From Mycolicibacterium tusciae JS617 (GTDB lineage Bacteria > Actinomycetota > Actinomycetes > Mycobacteriales > Mycobacteriaceae), in the NCBI RefSeq assembly GCF_000243415.2, contig NZ_KI912270.1, forward strand, positions 372,001 through 436,000: 64,000 bases of DNA, in the 5' to 3' direction. How positions within the stretch are numbered: position 1 is the stretch's first letter; each line of letters begins with the position of its first letter. A program made the translations under genes and the position numbers. Shown here one piece after another: positions 37,956-46,861 of the stretch. The notes below the pieces were generated by a model that was given only the letters and a program-made list of their open reading frames with translations, was not told the origin of the DNA and searched no databases.

Positions 37956-39154
37956 AGTGTCGCTTTCTCCGGGAATGGTAGTGAGATCGGTTCTGGGGCA
38001 ACGCGACTGTTGCCGTCGGCGTCGAAGCGGTCGAGGCCGAGGTCCGTCAGATCGAGCCACGAACAGGTGCCCGATGTCGTGACGTCGGCAGCGGCCTGCG
38101 CGACCGCGGGGCCCCACATCATTCCGTGACCGGCCGGGCTGGCCACCACCGTTCCCTCGACAGGTCCGTCGTCAGTCAGCAGCGGTCCAAGGATCGGCAG
38201 GTGATCCGGTGTGTAGTCGATGGTCGCCGCCCACATGCGCCGAAGGCCGAGGCCTTTGACACCGGGCAGCAGCTCCTCGATGCGGTCACGGGCCTTCCGA
38301 TAGTAAGTTTCATCGAAGTCCGCGGCGACGCCCGGCGCCTCGTCGGGGTTGCTCATCCCCCATAGCAGACCGCCGGCTTCACCTGGACGCCAATAGATTC
38401 CGGACGGCAGGTCGAACACCATCGGCACGGCGTGCACGTCGAACGCTGAGACGGGCGCGGTGACGACGACCTGATGTCGCGCACCGCCCGCAGGTATCCG
38501 TCCTCCGGCGGTCTCTCCGACCTTGCCCAGTTTTGGGCCGCCGGTCAGCACTACGCGTTCGGTGTCGATCGGGCCATCGGAGGTGTCGACCCCCACCACG
38601 CGGCCACCCGATATGCGAAGGCCGGTGAACGCGCAATGTTCGCGCACATCGACGCCGCACGCGGTGAGCGCGGCGGAGTATGCCAGCACGTTGCGCGGCG
38701 CGTCGATGTATCCGTCACCGGGTGCATAGGACGCACCCAGCGTGACGCCCCTCGCCAAGCCGGTCTGCCAATCGTCGAGGTCACCGGCGGACAGCCACTG
38801 GACGTCAAGACCGAGCGAGCGCTGCAACGTAATCCGCTCGTGCGCCTGTTCCACCTCGGCTTGCGAGAAACACGGCATCAGGTAACCCTGCGCCACGAAG
38901 CCACAGTCCAGCGGGAAGCGGTCGCCGCTGGCGGCGTAGAACTCCTGGGTGCGCAGCCCGAGCCTGATGGCTGTTTCGGTGCCGCCCTGCGCGCGCACCA
39001 TGCCCGCCGCCCGGCTGCTGGCGCCGTCACCCAGGGTGGCGGCTTCGAGCAGGACGACGGTGCGGTCACCGCTCTCGGCGAGCAGAACGGCCGTCCACGC
39101 GCCGACCGTGCCGCCGCCCACCACCACTACGTCGGCACGAAGGGAGCTGGTCAT
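37952..39154 (-). CDS. FAD-dependent oxidoreductase of the D-amino-acid/sarcosine oxidase type
   Basis: A 400-residue DAO-family flavoenzyme. The N-terminus DVVVVGGGTVGAWTAVLLAESGDRTVVLLEA binds FAD. GDGASSRAAGMVR and the C-terminal TPDHLPILGPL and SPAGHGMMWGPAVAQ match sarcosine oxidase beta/dimethylglycine dehydrogenase-like proteins. It probably oxidises a secondary or tertiary amine, with loss of an alkyl group or deamination. ATG 39154 was chosen over 39172 because the latter would put the start against the operator. It is divergent from the acyl-CoA dehydrogenase. Confidence 0.87.
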   Translation of the reverse strand: MTSSLRADVVVVGGGTVGAWTAVLLAESGDRTVVLLEAATLGDGASSRAAGMVRAQGGTETAIRLGLRTQEFYAASGDRFPLDCGFVAQGYLMPCFSQAEVEQAHERITLQRSLGLDVQWLSAGDLDDWQTGLARGVTLGASYAPGDGYIDAPRNVLAYSAALTACGVDVREHCAFTGLRISGGRVVGVDTSDGPIDTERVVLTGGPKLGKVGETAGGRIPAGGARHQVVVTAPVSAFDVHAVPMVFDLPSGIYWRPGEAGGLLWGMSNPDEAPGVAADFDETYYRKARDRIEELLPGVKGLGLRRMWAATIDYTPDHLPILGPLLTDDGPVEGTVVASPAGHGMMWGPAVAQAAADVTTSGTCSWLDLTDLGLDRFDADGNSRVAPEPISLPFPEKATL

Positions 39155-39173
39155 ATCACTGAACGCTGGCATA

Positions 39174-39189
39174 GACTGAACGCTCAGTC
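39174..39189. promoter_or_regulatory. Regulon operator 3 (GACTGA-N4-TCAGTC)
   Basis: A perfect copy of operator 1 (GACTGA-ACGC-TCAGTC; the centre differs by one base) lies between the FAD oxidoreductase (start 39154) and the acyl-CoA dehydrogenase (start 39208). A further half-like segment, CACTGAACGC, is at 39157-39166. Confidence 0.75.
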
Positions 39190-39207
39190 AAGAGGGTGGA
39201 GGTACGG

Positions 39208-40371
39208 ATGTACGGCCTGACCGAACAGGATCGGCGCATTCGCGACACCGCGCGCGCGTTCGTTGAAACGCTGATGCCTCACGAGGTGGAGGCCGAACTG
39301 GCCGGGGGTGTGCTGCCGAAGGAGATCACGGCCGAGCATCACACGCGCGCAATCGAATTGGGTCTATACGCCACCAACATGCCGGCATCTGTCGGCGGTC
39401 AGGGCTGTACCGCCCTGCAGCAGGTGCTGGTGCAGGAACAGTGTGGCCGGGTGACCAACGGACTGGCTTGGGTGATGGCCACCCCGCCGCAGTGGTGGGT
39501 TGACGTGGCCACCGACTACCAACTTCAACGCTGGCTGCTGCCGTCGGTACGCGGTGAGAAGCACGAGGCGTACGCGATCACCGAAGAGTTTGCCGGCTCG
39601 GATGTGTCCACGCTGGTGGCCACCGCCCGCAGGGACGGCGACGAGTATGTGGTCAACGGGGTCAAGTGGCACGTCACGTCCTTCAATCTCGCCGACTACG
39701 TATTCGTCGAGGCCGTGCTTCCTGGCGGCGACCACGTTCTGCTGGTGGTCGATCTACCGTGGCCGGGTGTGGAAGTGGTTCGCACACCGCACTATTCGCA
39801 TCACATCGCCGATGAGCATCCGATCGTGGCGTTCAGCGACGTCCGAGTTCCCCAGGCGAACCTGGTCGGGACCGAGGGCGGTCCGATGACGTTCAGCCAG
39901 GACTGGTTTCGGTTCGAGCGGATGATGGTCGCGGCGCGTTGCGTAGGCGCGGCGCAGCGCCTCGTCGACGAGACGACGGCGTTCGCGCAGACGCGGGTCG
40001 TGGACGGCAAGCCGCTGGGCGAGCACCAGTTGGTGGCGGGCATGCTTGCCGACAACGCGACCGAGTTGTTCGCGGCCAGAACCATGCTCTACGAGGTCGC
40101 CCGATCGATCGACGCCGGACACGACCGCAAGACGCTCCACGGACAGGCCTCCATGGCGAAGCTGTACTGCTCGGAGATGGCCGGGCGGGTCGCCGACCGC
40201 GCGGTGCAGATCTTCGGTGGCCGCGGCTACATGCGCGAGAACGTCGCCGAGCGGATGTACCGCGAGCTTCGCGTGGAACGAATCTGGGAGGGCGCAAGCG
40301 AGATTCAGCGGATCATTGTGGGCCGTCAGCTGATGACTCGCGGTCCGGCGGCGCTACTCGACCCTGTTTAG
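39208..40371 (+). CDS. Acyl-CoA dehydrogenase
   Basis: A 387-residue acyl-CoA dehydrogenase. The FAD-binding stretch AYAITEEFAGSDVSTLV is followed by VNGVKWHVTSFN. The catalytic base Glu is present in ERIWEGASEIQRIIVGR, and QIFGGRGYMRENVAERMYRE completes the family signature. It is the last member of the amine cluster, controlled by operator 3. ATG 39208 follows GGAGG by 7 bases; the frame also opens at 39196. The stop overlaps the neighbouring interrupted dehydrogenase as TTAG (40368-40371). Confidence 0.9.
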   Translation: MYGLTEQDRRIRDTARAFVETLMPHEVEAELAGGVLPKEITAEHHTRAIELGLYATNMPASVGGQGCTALQQVLVQEQCGRVTNGLAWVMATPPQWWVDVATDYQLQRWLLPSVRGEKHEAYAITEEFAGSDVSTLVATARRDGDEYVVNGVKWHVTSFNLADYVFVEAVLPGGDHVLLVVDLPWPGVEVVRTPHYSHHIADEHPIVAFSDVRVPQANLVGTEGGPMTFSQDWFRFERMMVAARCVGAAQRLVDETTAFAQTRVVDGKPLGEHQLVAGMLADNATELFAARTMLYEVARSIDAGHDRKTLHGQASMAKLYCSEMAGRVADRAVQIFGGRGYMRENVAERMYRELRVERIWEGASEIQRIIVGRQLMTRGPAALLDPV

Positions 40372-41510
40372 AGCCCCAAGTCGCGGCCGATGATCTCCTT
40401 CATGATCTCGGTGGTGCCGCCGAAAATCGTCTGGATGCGTCCGTCGACGTAGTCGCGCGCGACGCGGTACTCCAGCATGTAGCCGTAGCCGCCGTGCAGC
40501 TGTACGCACTTGTCGACGATCTTCTTCGCGGTCTCGGTCGCCCACCACTTCGCCTTGGCCGCTTCGACCGCCGTCAGTTCACCGTCGACGACACCCTGCA
40601 GGCACCTGTCGATGTAGGTCTCGGTGATCTCGAGTTCGGTGTCCATCTCGGCGAGCAGGAACCGATTGTGCTGGAAGCTGCCGATCGACTGGCCGAAGGC
40701 CTTGCGATCCTTGGCCTACTGCAGTGTCTGACGCCAGGTTTCGCGCGCGCCTGCGATCGCGGTGATCGCGATCGACAGCCGCTCCGAGGGCAGGTTCGTC
40801 ATCAGGTGGTAGAAGCCGCGCCCTTCCTTGCCGAGCACGTTGGCGTTCGGCACCCGGACGTTCTCGAAGTGCAACTCGGAGGTGTCCTGGGCGTGAAGGC
40901 CCATCTTGTCCAACTTGCGGCCGCGGGTGAAGCCCTCCATCCCGCGCTCGACGACCAGGAGCGTGAAGCCCTTGTGACCCGCTTCGGGATCGGTGCGGCA
41001 GACCACCACGACGAGGTCGCAGTTGATGCCCGACGAGATGAAGGTCTTGGAGCCGTTGACGATCCAGTCATCACCGTCACGCACCGCCGAAGTGCGGATG
41101 CCCGCCAGGTCGCTGCCCGCACCGGGTTCAGTCATCGCGACAGCGATGATGGTCTCGCCGCTCGTGATTCCGGGCAGCCAGCGCTGCTTCTGCTCGTCGT
41201 TGGTCAGGTCCTTGAAATACGGGCCGACGACGTCGTTATGCAGGCTCAGCGCGGGTCCGGGGACGCCGGCCGTGGCCATCTCCTCGTCGATGATCGCGTT
41301 GAACCTGAAGTCGTCGGTGCCGCCGCCGCCGAACTCCTCGGGCATGTTGAACCCGATCAGTCCGTGCTTGCCAGCGGCCACGTATGCCGACCGGTCGACG
41401 ATGCGGTCGGCTTCCCACTTCTCGGTATTGGGAACGAGTTCACTTTCGATGTAGCCACGGACGGTGTCGCGGAACGCCTCGTGCTCGGCGTCGTAGATCG
41501 TGCGCTTCAC
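40368..41510 (-). pseudogene. Acyl-CoA dehydrogenase interrupted by an in-frame amber codon
   Basis: One continuous frame of 381 codons encodes an acyl-CoA dehydrogenase (MKRTIYDAEHEAFRDTVRGY; TEPGAGSDLAGIRTSAV; QLHGGYGYMLEYRVARDYVD; IFGGTTEIMKEIIGR). A single TAG at 40716-40718 splits it after ETWRQTLQ; the frame resumes with AKDRKAFGQSIGSFQ. Most relatives have Tyr (TAC) there, so one C-to-G change explains it. No frameshift or other stop is visible. The product would lack the C-terminal helical domain that binds CoA and FAD and would be inactive. It is the third gene of the thiolase-crotonase operon. The GGTTEI motif shows that even the intact form lacks the usual catalytic Glu there. Sequencing error cannot be excluded. 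Confidence 0.85.
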
Positions 41511-41541
41511 TTGTTTCTCCTACTTCGCTTACTTACTTGGC

Positions 41542-42339
41542 TTACTTGGCTTTCCACACCGGCTGGCGCTTCTCTGCGAAGGCCAGCGGCCTTTCCTTGG
41601 CATCCTCGGAACGAATGAGCGTCCCGATCTCGCGCATGGTCCGGTTCCAGCCGGCCTCGTCGCCGGTGATGGTTCCCTCGTCGACGCCCATCGCGACCCT
41701 CTTGCTTGCCCATACCGCCAGCGGCGCATTGCAGGTAATCCGCTCGGCGAGTGCGATGGCCGCGTCGACGGCGGTGCCGTCGGGCACGACCTGGTTGATG
41801 AGCCCCCACTTGTGCGCATCGGCCGAACTCATCGGCTCACCGGTGAAGATCAGCTCCATCGCGACCTTGCGCGGTAGGTGGTCGACGATGCGGAACACGC
41901 CACCCGCGGCAGCAATCAAACCGCGCTTGACTTCGGGCAACCCGAACTTGGCACGTTCCTCGGCGACGACGAGGTCACTGGCGAGTGCGAGCTCGGATCC
42001 GCCGCCGAGTGCGGTGCCGTTGACGGCGGCGATCGTCGGCTTGTCGATGTAGTGGTGGACGTATCCGGCGAAGCCCCATTCGCCGTGGTCGGGATGGAAC
42101 AGGTTCTCGCGGCGTGATATCGCCTTGAGGTCTGCTCCGGCGCAGAACGATTGTCCCGCGCCGGTGATCACCACGGCGCGCACATCCGGGTCGTCCTGGG
42201 CGGCCTGCAGTGCGTCGCCGACCGCGATGCTCACCGCGCTGTTGACGGCGTTGCGGGCCTCGGGCCGGTTGAGCGTGATGACGAGGACGTTTCCCCGCCG
42301 CTCGGTTAGAGCGGCGGGGGCCTGAACGTCAGCGGTCAC
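41542..42339 (-). CDS. Enoyl-CoA hydratase (crotonase)
   Basis: A 265-residue crotonase with both active-site glutamates: GTALGGGSELALASD and KFGLPEVKRGL. The oxyanion-hole segment is FCAGADLKAIS. The sequence is a normal hydratase, unlike the isomerase-type protein at 20783. GTG 42339 overlaps the thiolase stop as GTGA (42336-42339), so translation is coupled. A short tandem duplication (AAGCCAAGT twice) covers its last codons and the gap before the acyl-CoA dehydrogenase. Confidence 0.9.
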   Translation of the reverse strand: MTADVQAPAALTERRGNVLVITLNRPEARNAVNSAVSIAVGDALQAAQDDPDVRAVVITGAGQSFCAGADLKAISRRENLFHPDHGEWGFAGYVHHYIDKPTIAAVNGTALGGGSELALASDLVVAEERAKFGLPEVKRGLIAAAGGVFRIVDHLPRKVAMELIFTGEPMSSADAHKWGLINQVVPDGTAVDAAIALAERITCNAPLAVWASKRVAMGVDEGTITGDEAGWNRTMREIGTLIRSEDAKERPLAFAEKRQPVWKAK

Positions 42340-43481
42340 AGCAGCTCGAGGATGGTGGCGTTGGCCTGGCCGCCACCCTCACACATGGTCTGCAGACCGT
42401 ACTGAATGCCCTTGTCCCGCATGTGGTACAGCATCGTGGTCATGATGCGCGCGCCGGAACCGCCGAGCGGATGACCGAGCGCGATCGCTCCACCGTTGGG
42501 GTTGAGTTTCTTCTCGTCGGCACCGATGTCCTTGAGCCACGCCAAGGGCACGGGAGCGAAGGCCTCGTTGACCTCGAACACGCCGATTTCGTCAAGACTC
42601 AGGCCCGAGCGCTTCAGCACCTTCTGGGTGGCCGGGATCGGCGCGGTCAGCATGATCACCGGATCAGCACCGGCCAGCACTGCAGTGTGCACCTTGGCAA
42701 GCGGCTTGAGCCCCAACGACTTCGCCTTCTCCGCCGACATGAACAGCAGGGCCGCCGAGCCGTCGGAGATCTGGCTGGAGTTACCGGCGTGGATCACACC
42801 GTCTTCCTTGAACGCCGGCTTGATCTTGCCGATCGACTCGATGGTGCCGCCGCGGCGGATGCCCTCGTCCTGGAGCACCGTGTTGCCGTCTTGATCCTTG
42901 ATCGCGACGATCTGATCGTCGTAGGCACCGGAATCCTGTGCGGCGGCAGCCTTCTCGTGGGAGCCGAGCGAGAACTGATCGAGGTCGGTGCGGCTGAAGC
43001 CCCACTGCTCGGCGATCATCTCGGCGCCGACGCCCTGGTTCGGAGTCTGGGTGTAACGGCTGCGGAACGCCTCCGGGTAAGGATGCCCACCGTTGGCCAG
43101 CGAGGAGCCCATCGGGGTGCGCGACATCGACTCGACGCCACCGGCGACGACGACGTCGTAGTGTCCGGCAACCACGCCAGCCGCAGCGAAGTGCACCGAC
43201 TGCTGGCTCGACCCGCACTGCCGGTCGACGGTCACGCCCGGCACGCTCTCGGGCCACCCCGCAGCCAGCACGGCGGTACGCGCGATATCGAGCGCCTGCT
43301 CGCCGGCCTGCATGACGCAGCCCCAGATGACGTCGTCGACGATGCCGGGGTCGATGCCCGAGCGCTGGGCCAGACCATTGAGTACCTGTGCCGACAGCTC
43401 GCCGGGGTGAACACCCGACAACCCGCCGTTGCGCTTGCCGACCGGCGAACGCACAGCCTCGACGATGACAGCTTCAGCCAT
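42336..43481 (-). CDS. Acetyl-CoA acyltransferase (thiolase)
   Basis: A 381-residue thiolase of the FadA/steroid thiolase type. The nucleophilic Cys is in VDRQCGSSQQSVHFA. The other catalytic residues are in NEAFAPVPLAW, GGAIALGHPLGGSGAR and the C-terminal CEGGGQANA. It splits 3-ketoacyl-CoA with CoA. ATG 43481 follows the strong site AAAGGAGA; the longer frame was not used. It heads a minus-strand operon with a crotonase and an interrupted acyl-CoA dehydrogenase and faces the FadR-like regulator. Confidence 0.92.
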   Translation of the reverse strand: MAEAVIVEAVRSPVGKRNGGLSGVHPGELSAQVLNGLAQRSGIDPGIVDDVIWGCVMQAGEQALDIARTAVLAAGWPESVPGVTVDRQCGSSQQSVHFAAAGVVAGHYDVVVAGGVESMSRTPMGSSLANGGHPYPEAFRSRYTQTPNQGVGAEMIAEQWGFSRTDLDQFSLGSHEKAAAAQDSGAYDDQIVAIKDQDGNTVLQDEGIRRGGTIESIGKIKPAFKEDGVIHAGNSSQISDGSAALLFMSAEKAKSLGLKPLAKVHTAVLAGADPVIMLTAPIPATQKVLKRSGLSLDEIGVFEVNEAFAPVPLAWLKDIGADEKKLNPNGGAIALGHPLGGSGARIMTTMLYHMRDKGIQYGLQTMCEGGGQANATILELL

Positions 43482-43556
43482 GACCCATCTCCTTTGAAAG
43501 TCGTGTAGTCCCCGAAAGGTAACCCGAACGTAGAGGAACAAAGTTTACTAGGTCAA

Positions 43557-43572
43557 CCTACTGGTTGGTAGG
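43557..43572. promoter_or_regulatory. Inverted repeat CCTAC-N6-GTAGG
   Basis: A perfect 5-bp inverted repeat with centre TGGTTG lies between the thiolase gene (start 43481) and the divergent GntR gene (start 43682). It is a plausible operator for the FadR-type regulator encoded next to it. The 200-bp region also contains AT-rich stretches suitable for two promoters. Confidence 0.45.
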
Positions 43573-43681
43573 CTGGCTCCAACTGCGATTCTGGACCGAT
43601 CTCCGCGGTCGCCAATGTTCCACATGGTTTACTGAGTTGTATAGCTGGCACCACGGCCAGCGGCTATTTGTGGGAGTTCGA

Positions 43682-44473
43682 GTGGCTCGAAGTGGACCAC
43701 TGGCGCCGATGATCGGGCCAGACGGGGTCGGCGGGGGTACGGCGGTTCGATCGCCGAAGACCGCCGAGCTCGTCGCAGGCACGTTGCGGCGCATGGTGGT
43801 CGACGGCCAGCTCAAAGACGGCGACTTCCTGCCCAACGAGGCAGAACTGATGACGCATTTCGGTGTCAGCAGGCCAACGCTGCGCGAAGCCGTCCGCGTA
43901 CTTGAATCCGAGCGCCTCGTTGAAGTTCGTCGCGGCTCACGCACCGGCGCTCGCGTGCGCGTGCCCGGTCCCGAGATCGTCGCGCGCCCCGCCGGACTGC
44001 TGCTCGAGCTGTCGGGCGCCACGATCGCGGACCTGCTGACAGCCCGGTCGGGCATCGAACCCATGGCGGCCCGGCTTCTCGCCGAGTCCGGCACGCAGGA
44101 GGCGTTCGACGAGCTGGACGGGATGCTGACCGACCACGTGCCCTCCGGGTGGGAGTCGGGACGGCTGGCTGAGACGACGGGTGACTTCCACCAACGGCTC
44201 GTCGAACTGTCGGGCAACACGACGCTGACGATCATCGCCGGAATGCTGCACGAGATCACCGTGCGGCATACCGCATTCGCCTTCAAGGAAGGTCGGCCGG
44301 TGTCCAAGGCCGACTTCGACAAGCTCATGCGGTCCTACCGGCGACTGATGCAGCTGCTCCGCGCGGGCGACGGCGCCGCGGCCGAAGCCCATTGGCGCAA
44401 ACACCTCGACGTGGCGCGTATTTTGATGCTGGAGGGGCTCGAGGACGTCAAAGTCCGCGACGTTATGGGGTGA
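43682..44473 (+). CDS. FadR/GntR-family regulator
   Basis: A 263-residue regulator with a winged helix (TAELVAGTLRRMVVDGQLKDGDFLPNEAELMTHFGVSRPTLREAVRVLESERLVEVRRG, about residues 25-85) and a C-terminal FCD domain of helices with ligand-binding His residues. FCD regulators of this type sense acyl-CoA or carboxylates. It is divergent from the thiolase operon and probably controls it. GTG 43682 follows GGGAG; the open frame extends to 43565, but that part has no family similarity. Confidence 0.88.
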   Translation: MARSGPLAPMIGPDGVGGGTAVRSPKTAELVAGTLRRMVVDGQLKDGDFLPNEAELMTHFGVSRPTLREAVRVLESERLVEVRRGSRTGARVRVPGPEIVARPAGLLLELSGATIADLLTARSGIEPMAARLLAESGTQEAFDELDGMLTDHVPSGWESGRLAETTGDFHQRLVELSGNTTLTIIAGMLHEITVRHTAFAFKEGRPVSKADFDKLMRSYRRLMQLLRAGDGAAAEAHWRKHLDVARILMLEGLEDVKVRDVMG

Positions 44474-44497
44474 GAAGCTTGCGGATCACCGTCTACA

Positions 44498-46243
44498 TCA
44501 TGGGCTAGTCGTTGTCGCCGACCACGTCACGTGGATGGGAATGTCGTCGCTCCACGGCTGCCCCGTCACCATGTCGGAGACGTTCACGTAGCCACGCTCG
44601 AACTCCCCCGTCGCGGCGTCAACCAACCGGTACTCCTGCCGCTGCCGGTGGAACGGTTGCGCGTCAAGGAGAATGACGCGCACCTCGCCGGGTTCGAAGT
44701 TGCACCGCTTCTGCATCGCCGCGATCAGCTGCTCGTTGTGCATATGGCCATCGCCGAAGTTCCAGCCGACGGCGGTGCTGCAGAGCCGCTCACCTTCGGT
44801 GATCACATACTCGTCCTGATTCCGGCCGGCCAGTGCGTTGTGCACCAGGGTCAGCAGGGCCTTGCCATGAGAGTTGAAGCCGCGGAAGGCATATCCCTTG
44901 TACAGGTAGATCATCGCCTGCTCCGGACTGCCGTAGACCTTCTCCAGCTGAGAGGCCGGCATGCTGGCGATGGCGACGAGTCCGCGCTCGATCTTCTCGT
45001 TCGCCGACGGCTTGATGCACCACCATGTCGTGTCCCAGTTTCCGGCGTAGTACCGCATCCCCGGGAGGAACGAGATCTTGCGCGGGAACAGGTTGCCGAG
45101 CACCACGATGGTGGCCAGTAGGGCAAAGAGCAGAACGGGCAGCGGCGTGGTCATATCACTGAGGCTCACTTCGGCGTGGCCGACGAAAAGCGTTACCACA
45201 CAGAACATCATGAACACGTTCCACTCCAGCGGCACCCCCATGGGGATCGCCGACAGGATGCCGAAGTGGAAGCACAGCATGACGAACGCGGCGATGTAGG
45301 TCGGCCAGCCGCCGTGGGAGAACAACAGCACCAACGGAACCAGCATCTCGATCGCGGTGCTGAAGTGGGCGATGAGCCGCGACACCCGACCGGGGCGCAG
45401 ATCGTCGGGGAACTTCTCGAAGAACCGTCGCTTCAGCGATTTCGTCCGGATCAACGGATTGTTGGACATCATCGTCGAGATCACGAATGGGAAGTGCTTG
45501 TTGAGTTTTGACGTGGCGGCGCCCATCCAGATCGCCACACACACCAACTTGGCGGCGATGATCATGTCGACCCCGTAGCCCACGAACAGGAACGCCACCG
45601 TGAAGGACGCATATACCTCGCCGCGAGCGGCCAGAAAGATCACCTTGTCACGCAGACCTGCCAACGCCAGCAGGCCGAGAATGGTCCAGATCTGCCACAT
45701 CGGCAGCACCCCGATGGTGGTGCCGAGCGAAGGCGCCGGTCCGGTGCCATTGGAGAACAGCGCCACGATGAGCACCACCAGTAGGGCCGCGTACAGCACG
45801 ACGTCGAGCGGTGTGCGCGCGTCGCCCCTGGTCAGCGGTACCCGGCTCGGCCATGGTGGCAGCCGAATGGTGTTGGGCCGCAACCAGTACAGGATCGATC
45901 CCAGCGGCGGGAAGAACCTGTTGTTCAGCGGGCCGAACCCGCAACCGAGGCCGATGACCTCGAACAGCATGGTGTAGAGCACGACCTTCTGGAACACGAT
46001 CGGTTCGGTCCACCACTGCGCGACGTTGGTGAACCCGTCCACGCCCGCGGTGGCCAGCGCAAAGAGCCAGCCGCCGAGGATGTAGAGCAGGATCTTCACG
46101 ACGTAGAACAGGTGCATCACGACAGGCGTACCGAAGCCCACCTCGGCCCAGTGCCGCGCCATCGGCCGGATCATCTCGGACCGTGAACCCTTGCTCCACT
46201 CGGCGAAGTCGACGACGGGCATGTCGGGCTTGAGGAATCCCAT
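44498..46243 (-). CDS. DUF3556 transmembrane protein
   Basis: A 581-residue membrane protein of the mycobacterial DUF3556 family. It has about ten hydrophobic helices and a soluble C-terminal third of roughly 170 residues. Conserved stretches include FGPLNNRFFPPLGSILYWLRPNTIRLPPWP, GNLFPRKISFLPGMRYYAGNWDTTWW and FNSHGKALLTLVHNAL. Function is unknown; relatives are thought to be cell-envelope proteins. The DoxX gene lies 59 bp upstream on the same strand. Confidence 0.85.
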   Translation of the reverse strand: MGFLKPDMPVVDFAEWSKGSRSEMIRPMARHWAEVGFGTPVVMHLFYVVKILLYILGGWLFALATAGVDGFTNVAQWWTEPIVFQKVVLYTMLFEVIGLGCGFGPLNNRFFPPLGSILYWLRPNTIRLPPWPSRVPLTRGDARTPLDVVLYAALLVVLIVALFSNGTGPAPSLGTTIGVLPMWQIWTILGLLALAGLRDKVIFLAARGEVYASFTVAFLFVGYGVDMIIAAKLVCVAIWMGAATSKLNKHFPFVISTMMSNNPLIRTKSLKRRFFEKFPDDLRPGRVSRLIAHFSTAIEMLVPLVLLFSHGGWPTYIAAFVMLCFHFGILSAIPMGVPLEWNVFMMFCVVTLFVGHAEVSLSDMTTPLPVLLFALLATIVVLGNLFPRKISFLPGMRYYAGNWDTTWWCIKPSANEKIERGLVAIASMPASQLEKVYGSPEQAMIYLYKGYAFRGFNSHGKALLTLVHNALAGRNQDEYVITEGERLCSTAVGWNFGDGHMHNEQLIAAMQKRCNFEPGEVRVILLDAQPFHRQRQEYRLVDAATGEFERGYVNVSDMVTGQPWSDDIPIHVTWSATTTSP

Positions 46244-46302
46244 GGCCGCAAGACTAGAACGTGTTCTAGGCCGGTGGAATCAGTTCAGCGGACTCGCAGA
46301 AG

Positions 46303-46839
46303 CTAGGCAGCGTCCGCCTTGGCAGGCGGCCGGTAGAAGATGGCCAGCTGACCGATGCCGCCGGCCAGACCGAGGCCGAGCGAGATGACCAGGCCCCACC
46401 AGCCGTGCAGGAAGTCGTAGAGCGTCGAGGTCCGGAACAACAGGTAGTCGAGGCTGTACTTGCCCGCCCCGATCGTCGCGATACCGACCGCAGAAGCCGC
46501 GAGCACCAGGTTGTACTCCCAGCCCTCCTTAACGATGAAGAAGCCGTTGGGCCGGTGCACCGTCCACGCGGCCACCAGCATCAGTGCGACGAAGCCCGCA
46601 GCTGGGATGGGCGTGAGCAGGCCGACGGCCAGGCCGATGCCCGACGCCATCTCGGTGGTCGCGGCGATCCGGGCGTGGAACATGCCGGGCTTCATGCCCA
46701 TGCTGTCGAACCAGCCGGCTGTGCCCTTCAACCCGCCCTTGCCGAAGAACTTGTTGTAACCGTGCGCGGCCATCGTGAGACCGAGCACGACTCGCAGGAT
46801 CAGCAGGCCGACGTCAGCAGCGGAGTCGTATGCAGTCAT
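46303..46839 (-). CDS. DoxX family membrane protein
   Basis: A 178-residue four-helix membrane protein. LLILRVVLGLTMAAHGYNKFFGKGGLKGTAGWFDSMGM followed by MASGIGLAVGLLTP is the DoxX signature. DoxX proteins take part in redox or thiol-stress membrane complexes in mycobacteria (with SodA and SseA); those partners are not nearby. ATG 46839 is favoured over the 46890 start because the family begins at MTAYDSAAD. Confidence 0.88.
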   Translation of the reverse strand: MTAYDSAADVGLLILRVVLGLTMAAHGYNKFFGKGGLKGTAGWFDSMGMKPGMFHARIAATTEMASGIGLAVGLLTPIPAAGFVALMLVAAWTVHRPNGFFIVKEGWEYNLVLAASAVGIATIGAGKYSLDYLLFRTSTLYDFLHGWWGLVISLGLGLAGGIGQLAIFYRPPAKADAA

Positions 46840-46861
46840 GCAGCAAAATCTAGGCCATGAG

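Noticed and set aside
40716..40718. TAG in the acyl-CoA dehydrogenase as a recoded amino acid (pyrrolysine or suppression)
   Set aside because: No pyl genes or suppressor tRNA are visible in the window, and recoding is unknown in mycobacteria; a simple mutation or sequencing error is more likely.
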